Shown: positions 20,724-29,743 of the stretch, piece by piece | Numbering within the stretch: position 1 is the first letter of the stretch | Layout: each line of letters starts with the position of its first letter | Source: Zeimonas sediminis | GTDB taxonomy: Bacteria; Pseudomonadota; Gammaproteobacteria; Burkholderiales; Burkholderiaceae_E | NCBI RefSeq assembly: GCF_023721795.1 | Contig: NZ_JAMQYE010000001.1 | Coordinates: forward strand, 930,001 to 994,000 | Length of the DNA stretch: 64,000 nucleotides | Direction: 5' to 3' | Position numbers and translations under genes: made by a program | The notes under the pieces: generated by a model | The model's database searches: none | What the model was told of the DNA's origin: nothing | What the model saw: the letters and a program-made list of their open reading frames with translations, nothing else

Positions 20724-21397
20724 TGCCTGTCCTCCAGTTGCACCAGGGCCGTGCCGATCATCGAATCGCGGGTCACCCGCTCGGCCAGCGCCTCCGCACT
20801 CCAGCCTTCGGTGCCTGCCGGCCGCATCGGTATCACCAGGTAGCGAATCTCGGCGGTGGAGTCCCAGACCCGCACCTCGACATCGGGCGGCAGCTCGACG
20901 CCGAACTCGGCGAGCACGCCGCGCGGATCGGCCACCGCGCGGGAGCGGTACGGCGCCGACTTGTACCAGACCGGCGGCAGGCCCAGCACCGGCCACGGGT
21001 AGCAGGAGCACAGCGTGCAGACCACCAGGTTGTGCACCGTGGGCGTGTTGCGCACGACGACCATGTGCTCGCCCTGCCGGCCGGTGTAGCCCATCGAAGC
21101 GATCGCGGCGGTGGCGTCGCGGTCGAGCCAGCGGTCGAACTCGGGGTCGGTCCAGGCCCGCGCCACAACCCGCGCGCCGTTGCGCGGACCGATCCGGTTC
21201 TCGTAGGTGTCGAGCAGTTCGTCGATCGCGGCTGGCTCCACGTAGCCCTTGGCGACGAGCAGCGACTCGATCGCCTTGACCCGCACCGCGATCGGCGATG
21301 CCGGATCGCCGTGCGCCGCCGCCGGCTGCGCCTGCGCCGCGCCGCCGCCCGTGTTGCCCGCCCCCGGCCCGGGGCCCTTGCTCGCTGTCGATGACAC
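20720..21397 (-). CDS. nthA: nitrile hydratase subunit alpha, cobalt type
   Basis: Catalytic subunit that hydrates nitriles to amides. The metal-binding claw is Cys127-Thr-Leu-Cys130-Ser-Cys132 in [15 protein letters not shown]; Thr in the second position is the mark of cobalt enzymes (iron enzymes have Ser). Cys130 and Cys132 would be oxidised to sulfinic and sulfenic acid. The 225-residue protein starts at a GTG (21397) with GAGGAGG 9 bases upstream, and its first 30 residues are low-complexity Gly/Ala/Gln. It diverges from the radical SAM gene with only 33 bases between the two start codons. Confidence 0.95.
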   Translation of the reverse strand: MSSTASKGPGPGAGNTGGGAAQAQPAAAHGDPASPIAVRVKAIESLLVAKGYVEPAAIDELLDTYENRIGPRNGARVVARAWTDPEFDRWLDRDATAAIASMGYTGRQGEHMVVVRNTPTVHNLVVCTLCSCYPWPVLGLPPVWYKSAPYRSRAVADPRGVLAEFGVELPPDVEVRVWDSTAEIRYLVIPMRPAGTEGWSAEALAERVTRDSMIGTALVQLEDRQ

Positions 21398-21430
21398 GTG
21401 ACGAATCCTCCTCGGTGCGAGAATAACGCG

Positions 21431-23047
21431 ATGGCCGACATCCTGCTCGTCACGCTGAACGCGCGCTACAGCCACGCCTCGCTGGGGCTGCGCTGGCTGA
21501 AGGCCAACCTCGGCGAGCTCGAGCCGCGCTGCGAGATCCTGGAGTTCGTGACCGGCGCGCGAAACGAGGCCATGGCGCAGCGGATCCTCGCGCGCCGGCC
21601 CCGCATCGTCGGCTTCGGCACCTACATCTGGAACGTCGACGAGACCGCGCGGCTCGCGGCGATGCTGCGCGCGATCGATCCGTCGCTGAAGATCGTGGTG
21701 GGCGGCCCCGAGGTGAGCCACGAGACCGACGCGCAGCGAATCTGCCGCGAGGCCGACCACGTGATCACCGGGCCAGGCGAGCTGGCCTTTCGCGCGCTCT
21801 GCGAGCGGCTGCTCGGGGGGCGGGCGGCGACGGCGGCCGATGGCGGCAGCGCGGCCGCCGATGCGGCAGCGCCGAACGCGCCGCCGAAGGTCATCGCCGG
21901 CGCCGTGCCCGACCTCGACGCACTGGCCCCGCCCTACCGGCTCTACGACGATCGCGACATCCGCGAGCGCTACCTGTACGTGGAGGCCTCGCGCGGCTGC
22001 CCGTTCAAGTGCGAGTTCTGCCTGTCGGCGCTCGACCGCACGGCGGTGCCCTTCGACACCGACCGGCTGCTCGGCGAGCTCGACGCGCTGCACAGGCGCG
22101 GCGCGCGCACCTTCAAGTTCGTCGACCGCACCTTCAACCTGAAGGTCGACACCAGCCGGCGCATCCTCGAATTCTTCCTCGCGAAGATCGAGGCCGCGCC
22201 CGAGGACCCGGTGTTCGCGCACTTCGAGCTGGTGCCCGACCACCTGCCCGAGCGGCTGCGCGAGACGATCGCGCGCTTCCCGCCCGGCGCGCTGCAGTTC
22301 GAGATCGGGATCCAGACCTGGAACCCCGAGGTGCAGAAGCTGATCAGCCGGCGGCAGGACGACGCGAAGGCCGAGGCCAACATCCGCTGGCTGGTCGAGA
22401 ACAGCCAGGCGCACCTGCACGTGGACCTGATCGCCGGCCTGCCGGGCGAGGACCTGGCCAGTTTCGGCGCCGGCTTCGACCGGCTGCTCGCGCTGCGGCC
22501 GCACGAGATCCAGCTCGGCATCCTGAAGCGGCTGCGCGGCGCGCCGATCGCGCGGCACACCGAGGCCTACGGGCTGCGCTTCAACCCCGACCCGCCGTAC
22601 AACGTGCTGGCGACCGACCGGATCCCGTTCGCCGACATGCAGCGGATCGCACTGTTCGCGCAGCTGTGGGACCGGGTCGCGAACTCCGGGCGCTACCCGC
22701 GGGCGCTCGCGGCGATGCTGGGCGACGTCGAGGCGGGCGGCGGCGACACCGCCCCCGGGTCGGCTCACGGCTCGCCGTTCTCGCGCTTCCTGGCATTCAC
22801 CGACTGGATGGCCGCGCGCGACGACGGAACCGCGCGCTGGTCGGACGAGCGCCTGCGCGCATCGATCGGCCAGTGGCTGCGCGAGGAAGCCGGTGTCGAC
22901 CCCCAGGCGGTGGACGCCGCGCTGGCGCCGGCAGACCGCCGCGCGCAGCGATCGGGCCGACGCGGCGCGACCGGTGAGCCGGCGTGCGCCGATGCTGCCC
23001 GCAGCGAGCGCAAGCGCGCCGGCCTGGAGCGGCAGTCGCGGCGCTGA
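21431..23047 (+). CDS. B12-binding-domain radical SAM protein (DUF4080 type)
   Basis: A 538-residue radical SAM enzyme. An N-terminal cobalamin-binding-like domain ([38 protein letters not shown]) is followed by the radical SAM core with the iron-sulfur motif Cys190-x3-Cys194-x2-Cys197 ([13 protein letters not shown]). The C-terminal part, with [13 protein letters not shown] and an R-x-A-x-F-AQLWDR-like helix, fits the DUF4080 extension. Members are widespread but lack an assigned reaction. The ATG at 21431 gives the family start. It is divergent from the nitrile hydratase operon, and its end faces lutB with 18 bases between the stops. Confidence 0.85.
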   Translation: MADILLVTLNARYSHASLGLRWLKANLGELEPRCEILEFVTGARNEAMAQRILARRPRIVGFGTYIWNVDETARLAAMLRAIDPSLKIVVGGPEVSHETDAQRICREADHVITGPGELAFRALCERLLGGRAATAADGGSAAADAAAPNAPPKVIAGAVPDLDALAPPYRLYDDRDIRERYLYVEASRGCPFKCEFCLSALDRTAVPFDTDRLLGELDALHRRGARTFKFVDRTFNLKVDTSRRILEFFLAKIEAAPEDPVFAHFELVPDHLPERLRETIARFPPGALQFEIGIQTWNPEVQKLISRRQDDAKAEANIRWLVENSQAHLHVDLIAGLPGEDLASFGAGFDRLLALRPHEIQLGILKRLRGAPIARHTEAYGLRFNPDPPYNVLATDRIPFADMQRIALFAQLWDRVANSGRYPRALAAMLGDVEAGGGDTAPGSAHGSPFSRFLAFTDWMAARDDGTARWSDERLRASIGQWLREEAGVDPQAVDAALAPADRRAQRSGRRGATGEPACADAARSERKRAGLERQSRR

Positions 23048-23065
23048 GCGCCGCCTGCGAGCGCC

Positions 23066-24472
23066 TCAGCGCGTGCGCTGCTGCCAGCGCTCCTTGAAGG
23101 TCGGGCCCGACGGCGTCGGCATGTCGCGGGTACCGGTCCAGCCGCCGGCCAGCGGCAGCGAGCTGACCCGGCGCTTGTCGCCGCCGATCCACTTGAGCAC
23201 CCGCGCGGCCAGCCGCACCATCGGCCGGTAGAGCGCCGGCCGCGTGGCCGCGAAGCGCCAGGCCGCCAGACCGAGCCGCTCGCCGAGCGGGCGCAAGCCG
23301 CGGTCGAACTGCTTCTCGCGCAGCTTGCGCAGCAGGTCGGGCAGCGGGATCTTCATCGGGCAGACCACGTGGCACTCGCCGCACAGCGTGGCCGCCTGCG
23401 GCAGGTCGAGCGCCTTGTCGATGCCCACGTACGAAGGCGTGAGCACCGAGCCCATCGGCCCCGGATACACCCAGCCGTAGGCGTGGCCGCCGATCTTCTG
23501 GTAGACCGGGCAGTGGTTCATGCAGGCGCCGCAGCGGATGCAGCGCAGCATGTCCTGGAACTCGCCGCCCAGCAGGCCGCTGCGCCCGCCGTCGACCAGC
23601 ACCACGTAGGAGTGCTCGGGGCCGTCGCTGTCGCCCTCGCCGCGGGTGCCGGTCAGGATCGAGAAGTAGTTCGAGACCGACTGGCCGGTGGCCGAGCGCG
23701 GCAGCAGCCGCGCGATCGCGGCCAGGTCGTCCAGCGTGGGCAGCACCTTCTCGATGCCGGTGACGGCCACGTGCACCTTGGGCAGGATCGTGCACATGCC
23801 CTCGTTGCCCTCGTTCGTGAACAGCGCGACCGAACCGGTCTCGGCGATCACGAAGTTGCCGCCCGACACGCCCATGTCCGAGGACAGGAAGTGCGGGCGC
23901 AGCACTTCACGGGCCTCGTGCGTGAGCTCGCCGATGTCGGTGAGCCTGGGCTTGCCGTGCACCTTCGCGAAGAGCTCCGAGACCTCTTCCTTGTCCTTGT
24001 GCACCACCGGCGCGATGATGTGCGACGGCGGTTCCGAGTCGTTGATCTGCAGGATGTACTCGCCGAGGTCGGTCTCGACCGGCTGGATGCCGGCGGCCTC
24101 GAGCGCCTTGTTCAGCGCCATCTCCTCCGAGACCATCGACTTCGACTTGGTCACCTTGCGAACGCCGTGCTTCTTCGCGATCTCGACGACCAGGCGCGAG
24201 GCCTCGGCCGGGGTCTCGGCGAACAGCACCGTGGTGCCGCGCGCGGTGGCGGCCTTCTCGAATCGCTCGATCCACACGTCGAGGTCGGCCAGCGCCAGGT
24301 TGCGGCGCGCGACCGCGTCGTCGCGCGTGGCCTCGAAGTCGTCGAGCTCGGTGATCGCCTGCGCGCGGCCGGCCACGAACTTGGTCGACAGCTTGCGCAG
24401 GTTGGCCTGCAGCCGGACGTCGGCGAGCTTCTGGCCGCTGCGCGGCTTGAAATGCATCGACTGGACCTGCAT
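23066..24472 (-). CDS. lutB: L-lactate utilisation iron-sulfur protein LutB
   Basis: Iron-sulfur subunit of the LutABC L-lactate dehydrogenase complex (LldF type), 468 residues. The LUD domain fills the first 300 residues (SKSMVSEEMALN, ETDLGEYILQ, GEQPSHI-like EPPSHIIAP). Two [4Fe-4S] motifs follow: CIRCGACMNHCPVY and CGECHVVCPMKIPL. The C-terminal part carries a further 100 residues typical of the longer proteobacterial form. It starts 3 bases after lutA, so the two form an operon. The third subunit gene lutC is not found on either side. Confidence 0.93.
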   Translation of the reverse strand: MQVQSMHFKPRSGQKLADVRLQANLRKLSTKFVAGRAQAITELDDFEATRDDAVARRNLALADLDVWIERFEKAATARGTTVLFAETPAEASRLVVEIAKKHGVRKVTKSKSMVSEEMALNKALEAAGIQPVETDLGEYILQINDSEPPSHIIAPVVHKDKEEVSELFAKVHGKPRLTDIGELTHEAREVLRPHFLSSDMGVSGGNFVIAETGSVALFTNEGNEGMCTILPKVHVAVTGIEKVLPTLDDLAAIARLLPRSATGQSVSNYFSILTGTRGEGDSDGPEHSYVVLVDGGRSGLLGGEFQDMLRCIRCGACMNHCPVYQKIGGHAYGWVYPGPMGSVLTPSYVGIDKALDLPQAATLCGECHVVCPMKIPLPDLLRKLREKQFDRGLRPLGERLGLAAWRFAATRPALYRPMVRLAARVLKWIGGDKRRVSSLPLAGGWTGTRDMPTPSGPTFKERWQQRTR

Positions 24473-24475
24473 CGC

Positions 24476-25201
24476 TCAGCCCTCCCCGGCCAGCACTTGC
24501 GCCACGTGCAGCACGCGGGTCTCGTTGTCGCCCTCGCGGCGCAGCCGCCCTTCGATGTTCAGCATGCAGCCGAGGTCGCCGAGCACCACGCACTTCGTGC
24601 CGGCGCCGCGGATGTTCTCGATCTTCTCGTCGACGATCGCGGTCGAGATGTTGCCGTACTTGACCGCGAAGGTGCCGCCGAAGCCGCAACAGGCGCGCGC
24701 GTCCTTCATCTCGGTGACGCGGATCTTCGGGTTCAGCGCCATCAGCGCGCGCGGCTGCTGCTGCACGCCGAGCTCGCGCAGGCCGCTGCACGAGTCGTGG
24801 TAGGTGACCTCGCCCTCGAACTCGCCGGGCAGCCTGTCGATCTTCAGCACGTCGTGCAGGAAGGAGGTGAGCTCCCAGGTGCGCGCGGCGAGCGCCTCGA
24901 TCCGGTTGCGGATGTCGGGGTCGTCGCGGAACAGGTCCGGGTAGTGGCAGCGGATCATGCCGCCGCATGAGCCCGACGGCGCCACCACGTAGTCGAAGGA
25001 CTCGAACTCGGCCAGGTACTTCAGCGCCAGCTCGCGGGCGGCGCCGGTGTCGCCCGAGTTGTAGCCGGGCTGGCCGCAGCAGGTCTGGCTCATCGGCACC
25101 TCGACGGTGCAGCCGGCCGACTCGAGCAGCTTCACCGTGGCCATGCCGATCTCCGGCCGCATCACGTCGACCAGGCAGGTAACGAACAGTCCGACTCTCA
25201 T
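24476..25201 (-). CDS. lutA: L-lactate utilisation protein LutA
   Basis: A 241-residue protein with two CCG domains (PMSQTCCGQPGYNSGD and DARACCGFGGTFAVKYG), each binding an iron-sulfur cluster, as in LutA/YkgE and the GlcF subunit. It works with LutB and LutC in oxidising L-lactate to pyruvate. GGAGGAG stands 5-7 bases before the ATG at 25201. It is divergent from an IclR-family regulator, which is the likely controller. Confidence 0.93.
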   Translation of the reverse strand: MRVGLFVTCLVDVMRPEIGMATVKLLESAGCTVEVPMSQTCCGQPGYNSGDTGAARELALKYLAEFESFDYVVAPSGSCGGMIRCHYPDLFRDDPDIRNRIEALAARTWELTSFLHDVLKIDRLPGEFEGEVTYHDSCSGLRELGVQQQPRALMALNPKIRVTEMKDARACCGFGGTFAVKYGNISTAIVDEKIENIRGAGTKCVVLGDLGCMLNIEGRLRREGDNETRVLHVAQVLAGEG

Positions 25202-25310
25202 GGATTCTCCTCCGGGCACCGGATTATCGACGCTGTCGCTCCGCCCGCCAAACGCTCCGGGGCTCCGCGGTCTTCCCGATGCGTTGCCGCGGGGGCGCGA
25301 ACGCGCTGCC

Positions 25311-25346
25311 GTGACAGCCATTTCACGACATGGTATAAGATCCCAT
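25311..25346 (+). promoter_or_regulatory. promoter of the iclR-type gene with overlapping palindrome
   Basis: GTGACA (25311-25316), a 17-base spacer and TATAAG (25334-25339) form a near-consensus promoter 42 bases upstream of the regulator gene. An imperfect 17-base palindrome, ATGG-x-AT-xxx-AT-x-CCAT (25330-25346), covers the -10 and the expected start site, fitting autorepression by the IclR-type protein. It also lies upstream of the divergent lutAB operon. Confidence 0.65.
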
Positions 25347-25387
25347 CCATATGCTGCACCGCCGCATCGCCGCGGCATCCTCGCTCC

Positions 25388-26179
25388 ATGGCCCGACCGA
25401 GAACCTCGACGAACGACGAAGGCAAGACCGCGATCCAGGTGATCGAGAGAATGGTTTCGCTGCTCGACGCGCTGGCCGAGCAGCCCGATCCGGTCAGCCT
25501 GAAGGACCTCTCCGGCCGCACCGGCCTGCACCCGTCGACGGCGCACCGCATCCTGAACGACCTGGTCACCGCCCGCCTGGTGGACCGTGCCGAGCCCGGC
25601 ACCTACCAGCTCGGCATCCGCCTGCTCGAGCTCGGCAACCTGGTCAAGGCGCGGCTGAACGTACGCGACGCGGCGCAGGGCCCGATGCGCGAACTGCACC
25701 GCGCGACCGGGCAGCCGGTGAACCTGTCGATCCGCCAGGGCGACGAGATCGTCTACATCGAGCGCGCGGTCTCCGAGCGCTCGGGCATGCAGGTGGTGCG
25801 GGCCGTGGGCGGCCGCGCGCCGCTGCACCTGACTTCGGTGGGCAAGCTCTTCCTGGCCTTCGACGACCCCAGGAACGTGCGCGCCTACGCGACGCGCACC
25901 GGCCTGGCCGGGCACACGAAGAACAGCATCACCGACCCGGCGCGGCTCGAGCGAGAGCTGGCACTGGTCAAGGCGCGCGGCTACGCGCGCGACAACGAGG
26001 AGCTGGAACTGGGGGTGCGCTGCATCGCCGCCGGCATCCGCGACGACTCCGGCAAGCTGGTGGCCGGGCTGTCGATCTCCGCGCCGGCCGACTTCGTGCA
26101 GGACGACTGGATCGACCAGGTCTGCCGCACCGCCGCGCAGATCTCGGCGGCGCTGGGTTACGAGTCGCGCGAGGCCTGA
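25388..26179 (+). CDS. IclR-family transcriptional regulator (lutAB-linked)
   Basis: A 263-residue regulator with an N-terminal winged helix-turn-helix (QVIERMVSLLDALAEQPDPVSLKDLSGRTGLHPSTAHRILNDL at about 17-60, described here in part) and a C-terminal IclR effector domain (GQPVNLSIRQGDEIVYIERA, LTSVGKLFLAF, GVRCIAAGIRDDSGKLVAGLSIS). The divergent arrangement with lutAB suggests it controls lactate utilisation, though other IclR proteins sense aromatic or dicarboxylic acids. Its 3' end overlaps the convergent endopeptidase gene by 22 bases. Confidence 0.88.
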   Translation: MARPRTSTNDEGKTAIQVIERMVSLLDALAEQPDPVSLKDLSGRTGLHPSTAHRILNDLVTARLVDRAEPGTYQLGIRLLELGNLVKARLNVRDAAQGPMRELHRATGQPVNLSIRQGDEIVYIERAVSERSGMQVVRAVGGRAPLHLTSVGKLFLAFDDPRNVRAYATRTGLAGHTKNSITDPARLERELALVKARGYARDNEELELGVRCIAAGIRDDSGKLVAGLSISAPADFVQDDWIDQVCRTAAQISAALGYESREA

Positions 26180-27351
26180 GCCGACGCGTGCGGCACGCCG
26201 TTGCTGCGCGGCTGGCCCTCGAGCCAGGTGCGCAGCCGCTGGGCGTCGCCGAAGCGCGAAAGCTTGCCGGTGGCGTCGAGCAGCACCAGCACGACCGGCC
26301 GGCCTTCCACGCGCGCCTGCATGACCAGGCAGTTGCCCGCCTCGGAGATGTAGCCGGTCTTCTGCAGGCCGATGTCCCAGTCCTCGCGCGAAACGAGGCG
26401 GTTGGTGTTGCGGAAGGCGACGAGGCGGGTGCCGGCCTCTACGGTCAGCGACGGCGCGGTCGAGTACTCGCGGATCAGCGGATAGCCCGAGGCCGCGCGG
26501 ACCAGCTTGGCCAGGTCGAGCGCGCTGGACACGTTGCGGCTCGACAGGCCGGTCGGCTCGACGAACCAGGTGCTCTCCATGCCGAGTTCGGCCGCCTTCT
26601 CGTTCATCCGCGCCACGAAGGCATCGAGGCCGCCGGGGTAGTGCCGGCCCAGCGCGTTGGCGGCGCGATTCTCGGAAGCCATCAGCGCCAGGTGCAGCAT
26701 CTCGTCACGGGTGAGCACGGTGCCCACGCGCAGGCGCGAGCGCGTGAACTTCTCGGTGTCGATGTCGTCGTTGGTGACGGTCAGCCGCTCGTCGAGCGGC
26801 AGGCCGGCGTCCAGCACGACCATCGCGGTCATCAGCTTGCTGATCGATGCGATCGGCAGCACCGCTCGCGCGTTCTTCTCGAAGAGGACCTCGCCGGTGA
26901 GCGCGTCGACGGCGAGCGCCACCGACGAATGCAGCGACAAGGGATCGTAGACCTCGTGCAGGCCGATCGCCTGGCCGATGGACGGGCGCGCGGTCGAGAC
27001 CGCGGCGGCGCCGGCGGCCGCCTTGACCGCCACCGTGCGCGCGCTGCCGGAGTCGGGACGCGCCGGCTTCTTGCCCTTGGCCACCGACTGCTTGCGGGCC
27101 TGCGGCGCCTTGTCGGTCGCCTTGCGGGTGGACTTCCGCGCGACCGGCTTGCCGGTGCCCTTGTTCGCGGCGCCGGAGACACGGGATTTCGACGGCGACT
27201 CGGCGCGCGCCTCGCCGGCGCTGCCCGGGGCTGCGAAACCTGCCGCCAGCGCGAAGGCCGCGGCAAGCGCGCCCGAAGCGATTCGCCCGAAAAGCCTTGC
27301 CCGCAAACGGCCGGGGCGCGAACGCCCGTCCTCGGTTCTTGCCTGATTCAC
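26158..27351 (-). CDS. D-alanyl-D-alanine endopeptidase (peptidase S11, PbpG type)
   Basis: Low-molecular-mass penicillin-binding protein that cleaves peptidoglycan cross-links in the periplasm. The 397-residue protein has an N-terminal hydrophobic export signal, then about 60 residues rich in Lys/Arg/Ala/Ser (50-115), an unusual basic linker, and the S11 catalytic domain with Ser169-x-x-Lys172 (ASISK), Ser226-Glu-Asn228 and Lys331-Thr-Gly333. PbpG-like endopeptidases match better than DacA-type carboxypeptidases because no C-terminal membrane-anchoring extension follows. The start is a GTG at 27351. The basic linker could bind wall polymers or DNA (inference). Confidence 0.85.
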   Translation of the reverse strand: MNQARTEDGRSRPGRLRARLFGRIASGALAAAFALAAGFAAPGSAGEARAESPSKSRVSGAANKGTGKPVARKSTRKATDKAPQARKQSVAKGKKPARPDSGSARTVAVKAAAGAAAVSTARPSIGQAIGLHEVYDPLSLHSSVALAVDALTGEVLFEKNARAVLPIASISKLMTAMVVLDAGLPLDERLTVTNDDIDTEKFTRSRLRVGTVLTRDEMLHLALMASENRAANALGRHYPGGLDAFVARMNEKAAELGMESTWFVEPTGLSSRNVSSALDLAKLVRAASGYPLIREYSTAPSLTVEAGTRLVAFRNTNRLVSREDWDIGLQKTGYISEAGNCLVMQARVEGRPVVLVLLDATGKLSRFGDAQRLRTWLEGQPRSNGVPHASAQASRDS

Positions 27352-27379
27352 CCGAAATCCCCCTCACCCGATAGCGCAA

Positions 27380-27401
27380 AATCGGGCGCGTACGCCCGAT
27401 T
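27380..27401. terminator. hairpin between nitroreductase and endopeptidase genes
   Basis: Perfect 9-bp arms 27380-27388 and 27393-27401 with a 4-base loop. Read leftward it is followed by TTTT, so it may end the nitroreductase operon about 155 bases beyond the stop codon. It also lies 29 bases upstream of the endopeptidase GTG, within what may be its leader. The region 27402-27480 is locally AT-rich and may contain the endopeptidase promoter, but no -35/-10 pair is convincing. Confidence 0.45.
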
Positions 27402-27556
27402 CGTCGACAGTCTAACCAAAAATTCCAGAAAACAGAGAGGTTTAGCGAAAGAATCTGAGCCGGAATCTAGAAACCGTCGCCGATCCACCGCTCGCCGGCG
27501 GCCTGGACTGGACCGACGGCAAGCTCCGGGAGCCGCCGGCCCGGGCCGCCGCCGGC

Positions 27557-28255
27557 TCACCAGCCCAGGAAGCGAGTGAAGGCCTCCACCGGCTCGCGCT
27601 CGGTCACCAGGCCGTTCTCGGGCGCGTCGGGATCGGCGTAGCCGAGCGACATGCCGCACACGAGCATCCGCTCTGGCGGCAGTTCCAGGAACTCGCCGAT
27701 GATCCGGTGGAAATGGGTGAAGGCTGCCTGCGGGCAGGTGTCGAGCCCGCGGGCGCGCGCGGCGACCATCAGGTTCTGCAGGAACATGCCGTAGTCGAGC
27801 CAGCTGCCCTGCTGCATCACCCGGTCGATCGTGAAGATCAGGCCGACCGGCGCGTCGAAGAAGCGGAAGTTGCGCGCGTGCTGCGCGTGCATCCGCTCCT
27901 TGTCGCCCTTGGCGATGCCGAGCAGCGTGTACAGGTCCCAGCCGACCTTGCGCCGCCGGTCGATGTAGGGCGACACCCATTGCCGCGGGTAGTAGTCGTA
28001 CTCGTCGCGCTCGGCGGCCATCGCGGCGGGGTCGTCGTACACGGCCAGGATGCGCCGGCTCAGCTCGACCTTCGGCTCGCCGGCGAGCACCGTCACCTGC
28101 CAGGGCTGGGTGTTGGTGCCCGAGGGCGCCCGGGCGGCGACCTCGAGGATGTCCTCGACGACCTCCTTCGGCACCGGCTTGTCCAGGTAGGCCCGGATCG
28201 ACCTGCGGCCGGTGATCGCCGCGTCGACGTAGCGGTAGCTGTGCGGGTAGTCCAT
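27557..28255 (-). CDS. nitroreductase family protein
   Basis: A 232-residue FMN-dependent oxidoreductase of the nitroreductase superfamily. FMN-phosphate-binding RRSIRAYLDKPVP (about 17-29), ARAPSGTNTQPWQV (41-54) and the C-terminal MSLGYADPDAPENG are all diagnostic. The physiological substrate is unknown; members reduce nitro compounds, quinones or enones. The ATG at 28255 has GGAGAAGG upstream and lies 10 bases after the thioesterase stop, so it is third in an operon with the thioesterase and deacetylase genes. Confidence 0.9.
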   Translation of the reverse strand: MDYPHSYRYVDAAITGRRSIRAYLDKPVPKEVVEDILEVAARAPSGTNTQPWQVTVLAGEPKVELSRRILAVYDDPAAMAAERDEYDYYPRQWVSPYIDRRRKVGWDLYTLLGIAKGDKERMHAQHARNFRFFDAPVGLIFTIDRVMQQGSWLDYGMFLQNLMVAARARGLDTCPQAAFTHFHRIIGEFLELPPERMLVCGMSLGYADPDAPENGLVTEREPVEAFTRFLGW

Positions 28256-28265
28256 CGCCTTCTCC

Positions 28266-28742
28266 TCAGATCGTCAGTGGCTCGAGCGCCGCGCGCAGCG
28301 CAGGCGGCAGCGACACCGGGCGCCGCGTGGCGCGGTCCACGCACACGTGCACGAACTGGCCGAAGGCGGCCGCCTCGTCCTCGTCGTCGGCGAACAGGCC
28401 GATCTCGTAGCGCACGCTGCTGTTGCCGAGCCGCGCGATCCGCAGGCCCGCCACCACCGTCTGCGGGAACGCGATCCCGGCGAAATAGCGGCAGCCGCTC
28501 TCGACGACGAACTGGATCACGTCGCCGGCCTCGTAGTCGAGGACCCCGCGTTCGATCATGTAGTGGTTCACCGCGGTGTCGAAGTAGCTGTAGTAGACGA
28601 CGTTGTTCACGTGGCCGTAGACGTCGTTGTCCATCCAGCGGGTGGTGATCGACACGAAGTGCCGGAAGTCGGCGCGGCGGGGCCGCTGCTCGCGCGCGGC
28701 GTCGGCCTTCGGCTCGCTCGATCGGGATTTCTCTTCGTTCAT
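28266..28742 (-). CDS. hotdog-fold acyl-CoA thioesterase (4HBT type)
   Basis: A 158-residue 4HBT-type thioesterase. After about 30 polar residues the hotdog domain begins with [23 protein letters not shown], in which the Asp-x-Tyr/Asn-x-x-x-x-N-x-x-Y pattern and the final Asp are the active-site signature. It hydrolyses some acyl-CoA; the chain type cannot be told. The start overlaps the stop of the upstream deacetylase-like gene by 4 bases (ATGA), with GGAG before it. Confidence 0.88.
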   Translation of the reverse strand: MNEEKSRSSEPKADAAREQRPRRADFRHFVSITTRWMDNDVYGHVNNVVYYSYFDTAVNHYMIERGVLDYEAGDVIQFVVESGCRYFAGIAFPQTVVAGLRIARLGNSSVRYEIGLFADDEDEAAAFGQFVHVCVDRATRRPVSLPPALRAALEPLTI

Positions 28743-29743
28743 CGGGTCTCCGTCGGAATGTCGTCTCTCGTCGAGCTCGTCGCGGGCCTCGTGTCCGCCG
28801 CGTCGCGCAGGGCCGGCGCGCCGTGAGCATGCCTGAATGCTTCGCCGACCGTGGCCAGGTGGATCTCGACGATCTCGTCGACGCTCGGGCAGTAGCCGCC
28901 GCCCATCGCGACCGCCACCGGCAGGCCGCGCCGGCGCGCGAAGCCGAACACCCGTCGGTCGCGCTCGAGGATGCCGGCGCGGGTCAGCGAGAGCCGCCCG
29001 AGCCGGTCGCCTTCGTACACGTCCGCACCCGCCAGGTAGAGGACCAGGTCCGGGGCGAAGCGCCGCCCCATCTCGCCGAGCGCGCGATCGAGCGCGTCGA
29101 GATAGGCGTCGTCGCCGGTGCCGTCGGGAAGCGCGACGTCGAGGTCGCCGACCGCCTTGCGGAACGGGTAGTTGCGCTCGCCGTGCACCGACAGCGTGAA
29201 CACGCTGTCGTCGCGGGCGAGTATCTCGGCGGTGCCGTTGCCCTGGTGCACGTCGAGATCGACGATCGCCACCCGCCGCGCCCGCCGCTCGGCCTGCATC
29301 AGCCTCGCCGCGATCGCCAGGTCGTTGAAGCAGCAGAAGCCTTCGCCGCGCGCGGCGCCGGCGTGGTGGGTGCCGCCCGCCAGGTTGACCGCCGCGCCGT
29401 CGCGCAGCGCGCTGCGCGCCGCCTCGACGCTCGCGCCGGCCGAGCGCCGCGAGCGCTCGACCATGCCCGGGCTCCAAGGGAAGCCGATCGCGCGGATCTC
29501 GTCGGCCTGCAGCCGGCCCTCCGTGAGCCGCGCGACCCAGTCCGGATGGTGCGCCAGCGCCAGCACGCCGTCACTGGCGGCCGCGGGCTCGAGCAGGCGC
29601 ACGCCGGGCAAGGCCGCCGCGACCCGGTGGCGCAGCCGCTCGTACTTGACCATCGGGAAACGGTGGCCGGCCGGCAGGGGCAGGACGAAACGATCGCTGT
29701 AGAAGGCGTCCACGATGCTCGGAAGTCCGGAAGGCCGCCGCAT
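28739..29743 (-). CDS. histone-deacetylase-family (acetoin utilisation-like) protein
   Basis: A 334-residue zinc deacetylase of the class found in many bacteria (HDAC/AcuC/APAH superfamily). Near the N-terminus are [18 protein letters not shown], the typical rim of bacterial members. The catalytic histidine pair is in AGGTHHAG, and zinc ligands are in DLDVHQGNG and further downstream. Bacterial homologues remove acetyl or alkyl groups from polyamines, acetylated small molecules or proteins. Linked with a thioesterase and a nitroreductase, it may serve an acyl-compound detoxification route (inference). The start codon lies inside a 19-bp tandem duplication and has no good ribosome binding site. 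Confidence 0.87.
   Translation of the reverse strand: MRRPSGLPSIVDAFYSDRFVLPLPAGHRFPMVKYERLRHRVAAALPGVRLLEPAAASDGVLALAHHPDWVARLTEGRLQADEIRAIGFPWSPGMVERSRRSAGASVEAARSALRDGAAVNLAGGTHHAGAARGEGFCCFNDLAIAARLMQAERRARRVAIVDLDVHQGNGTAEILARDDSVFTLSVHGERNYPFRKAVGDLDVALPDGTGDDAYLDALDRALGEMGRRFAPDLVLYLAGADVYEGDRLGRLSLTRAGILERDRRVFGFARRRGLPVAVAMGGGYCPSVDEIVEIHLATVGEAFRHAHGAPALRDAADTRPATSSTRDDIPTETR

Noticed and set aside
23066-24472. Possible fusion of LutB with a LutC-like domain
   Set aside because: The LUD-type domain at the N-terminus is part of normal LutB; the protein has the usual length and iron-sulfur motifs, so it does not replace LutC.
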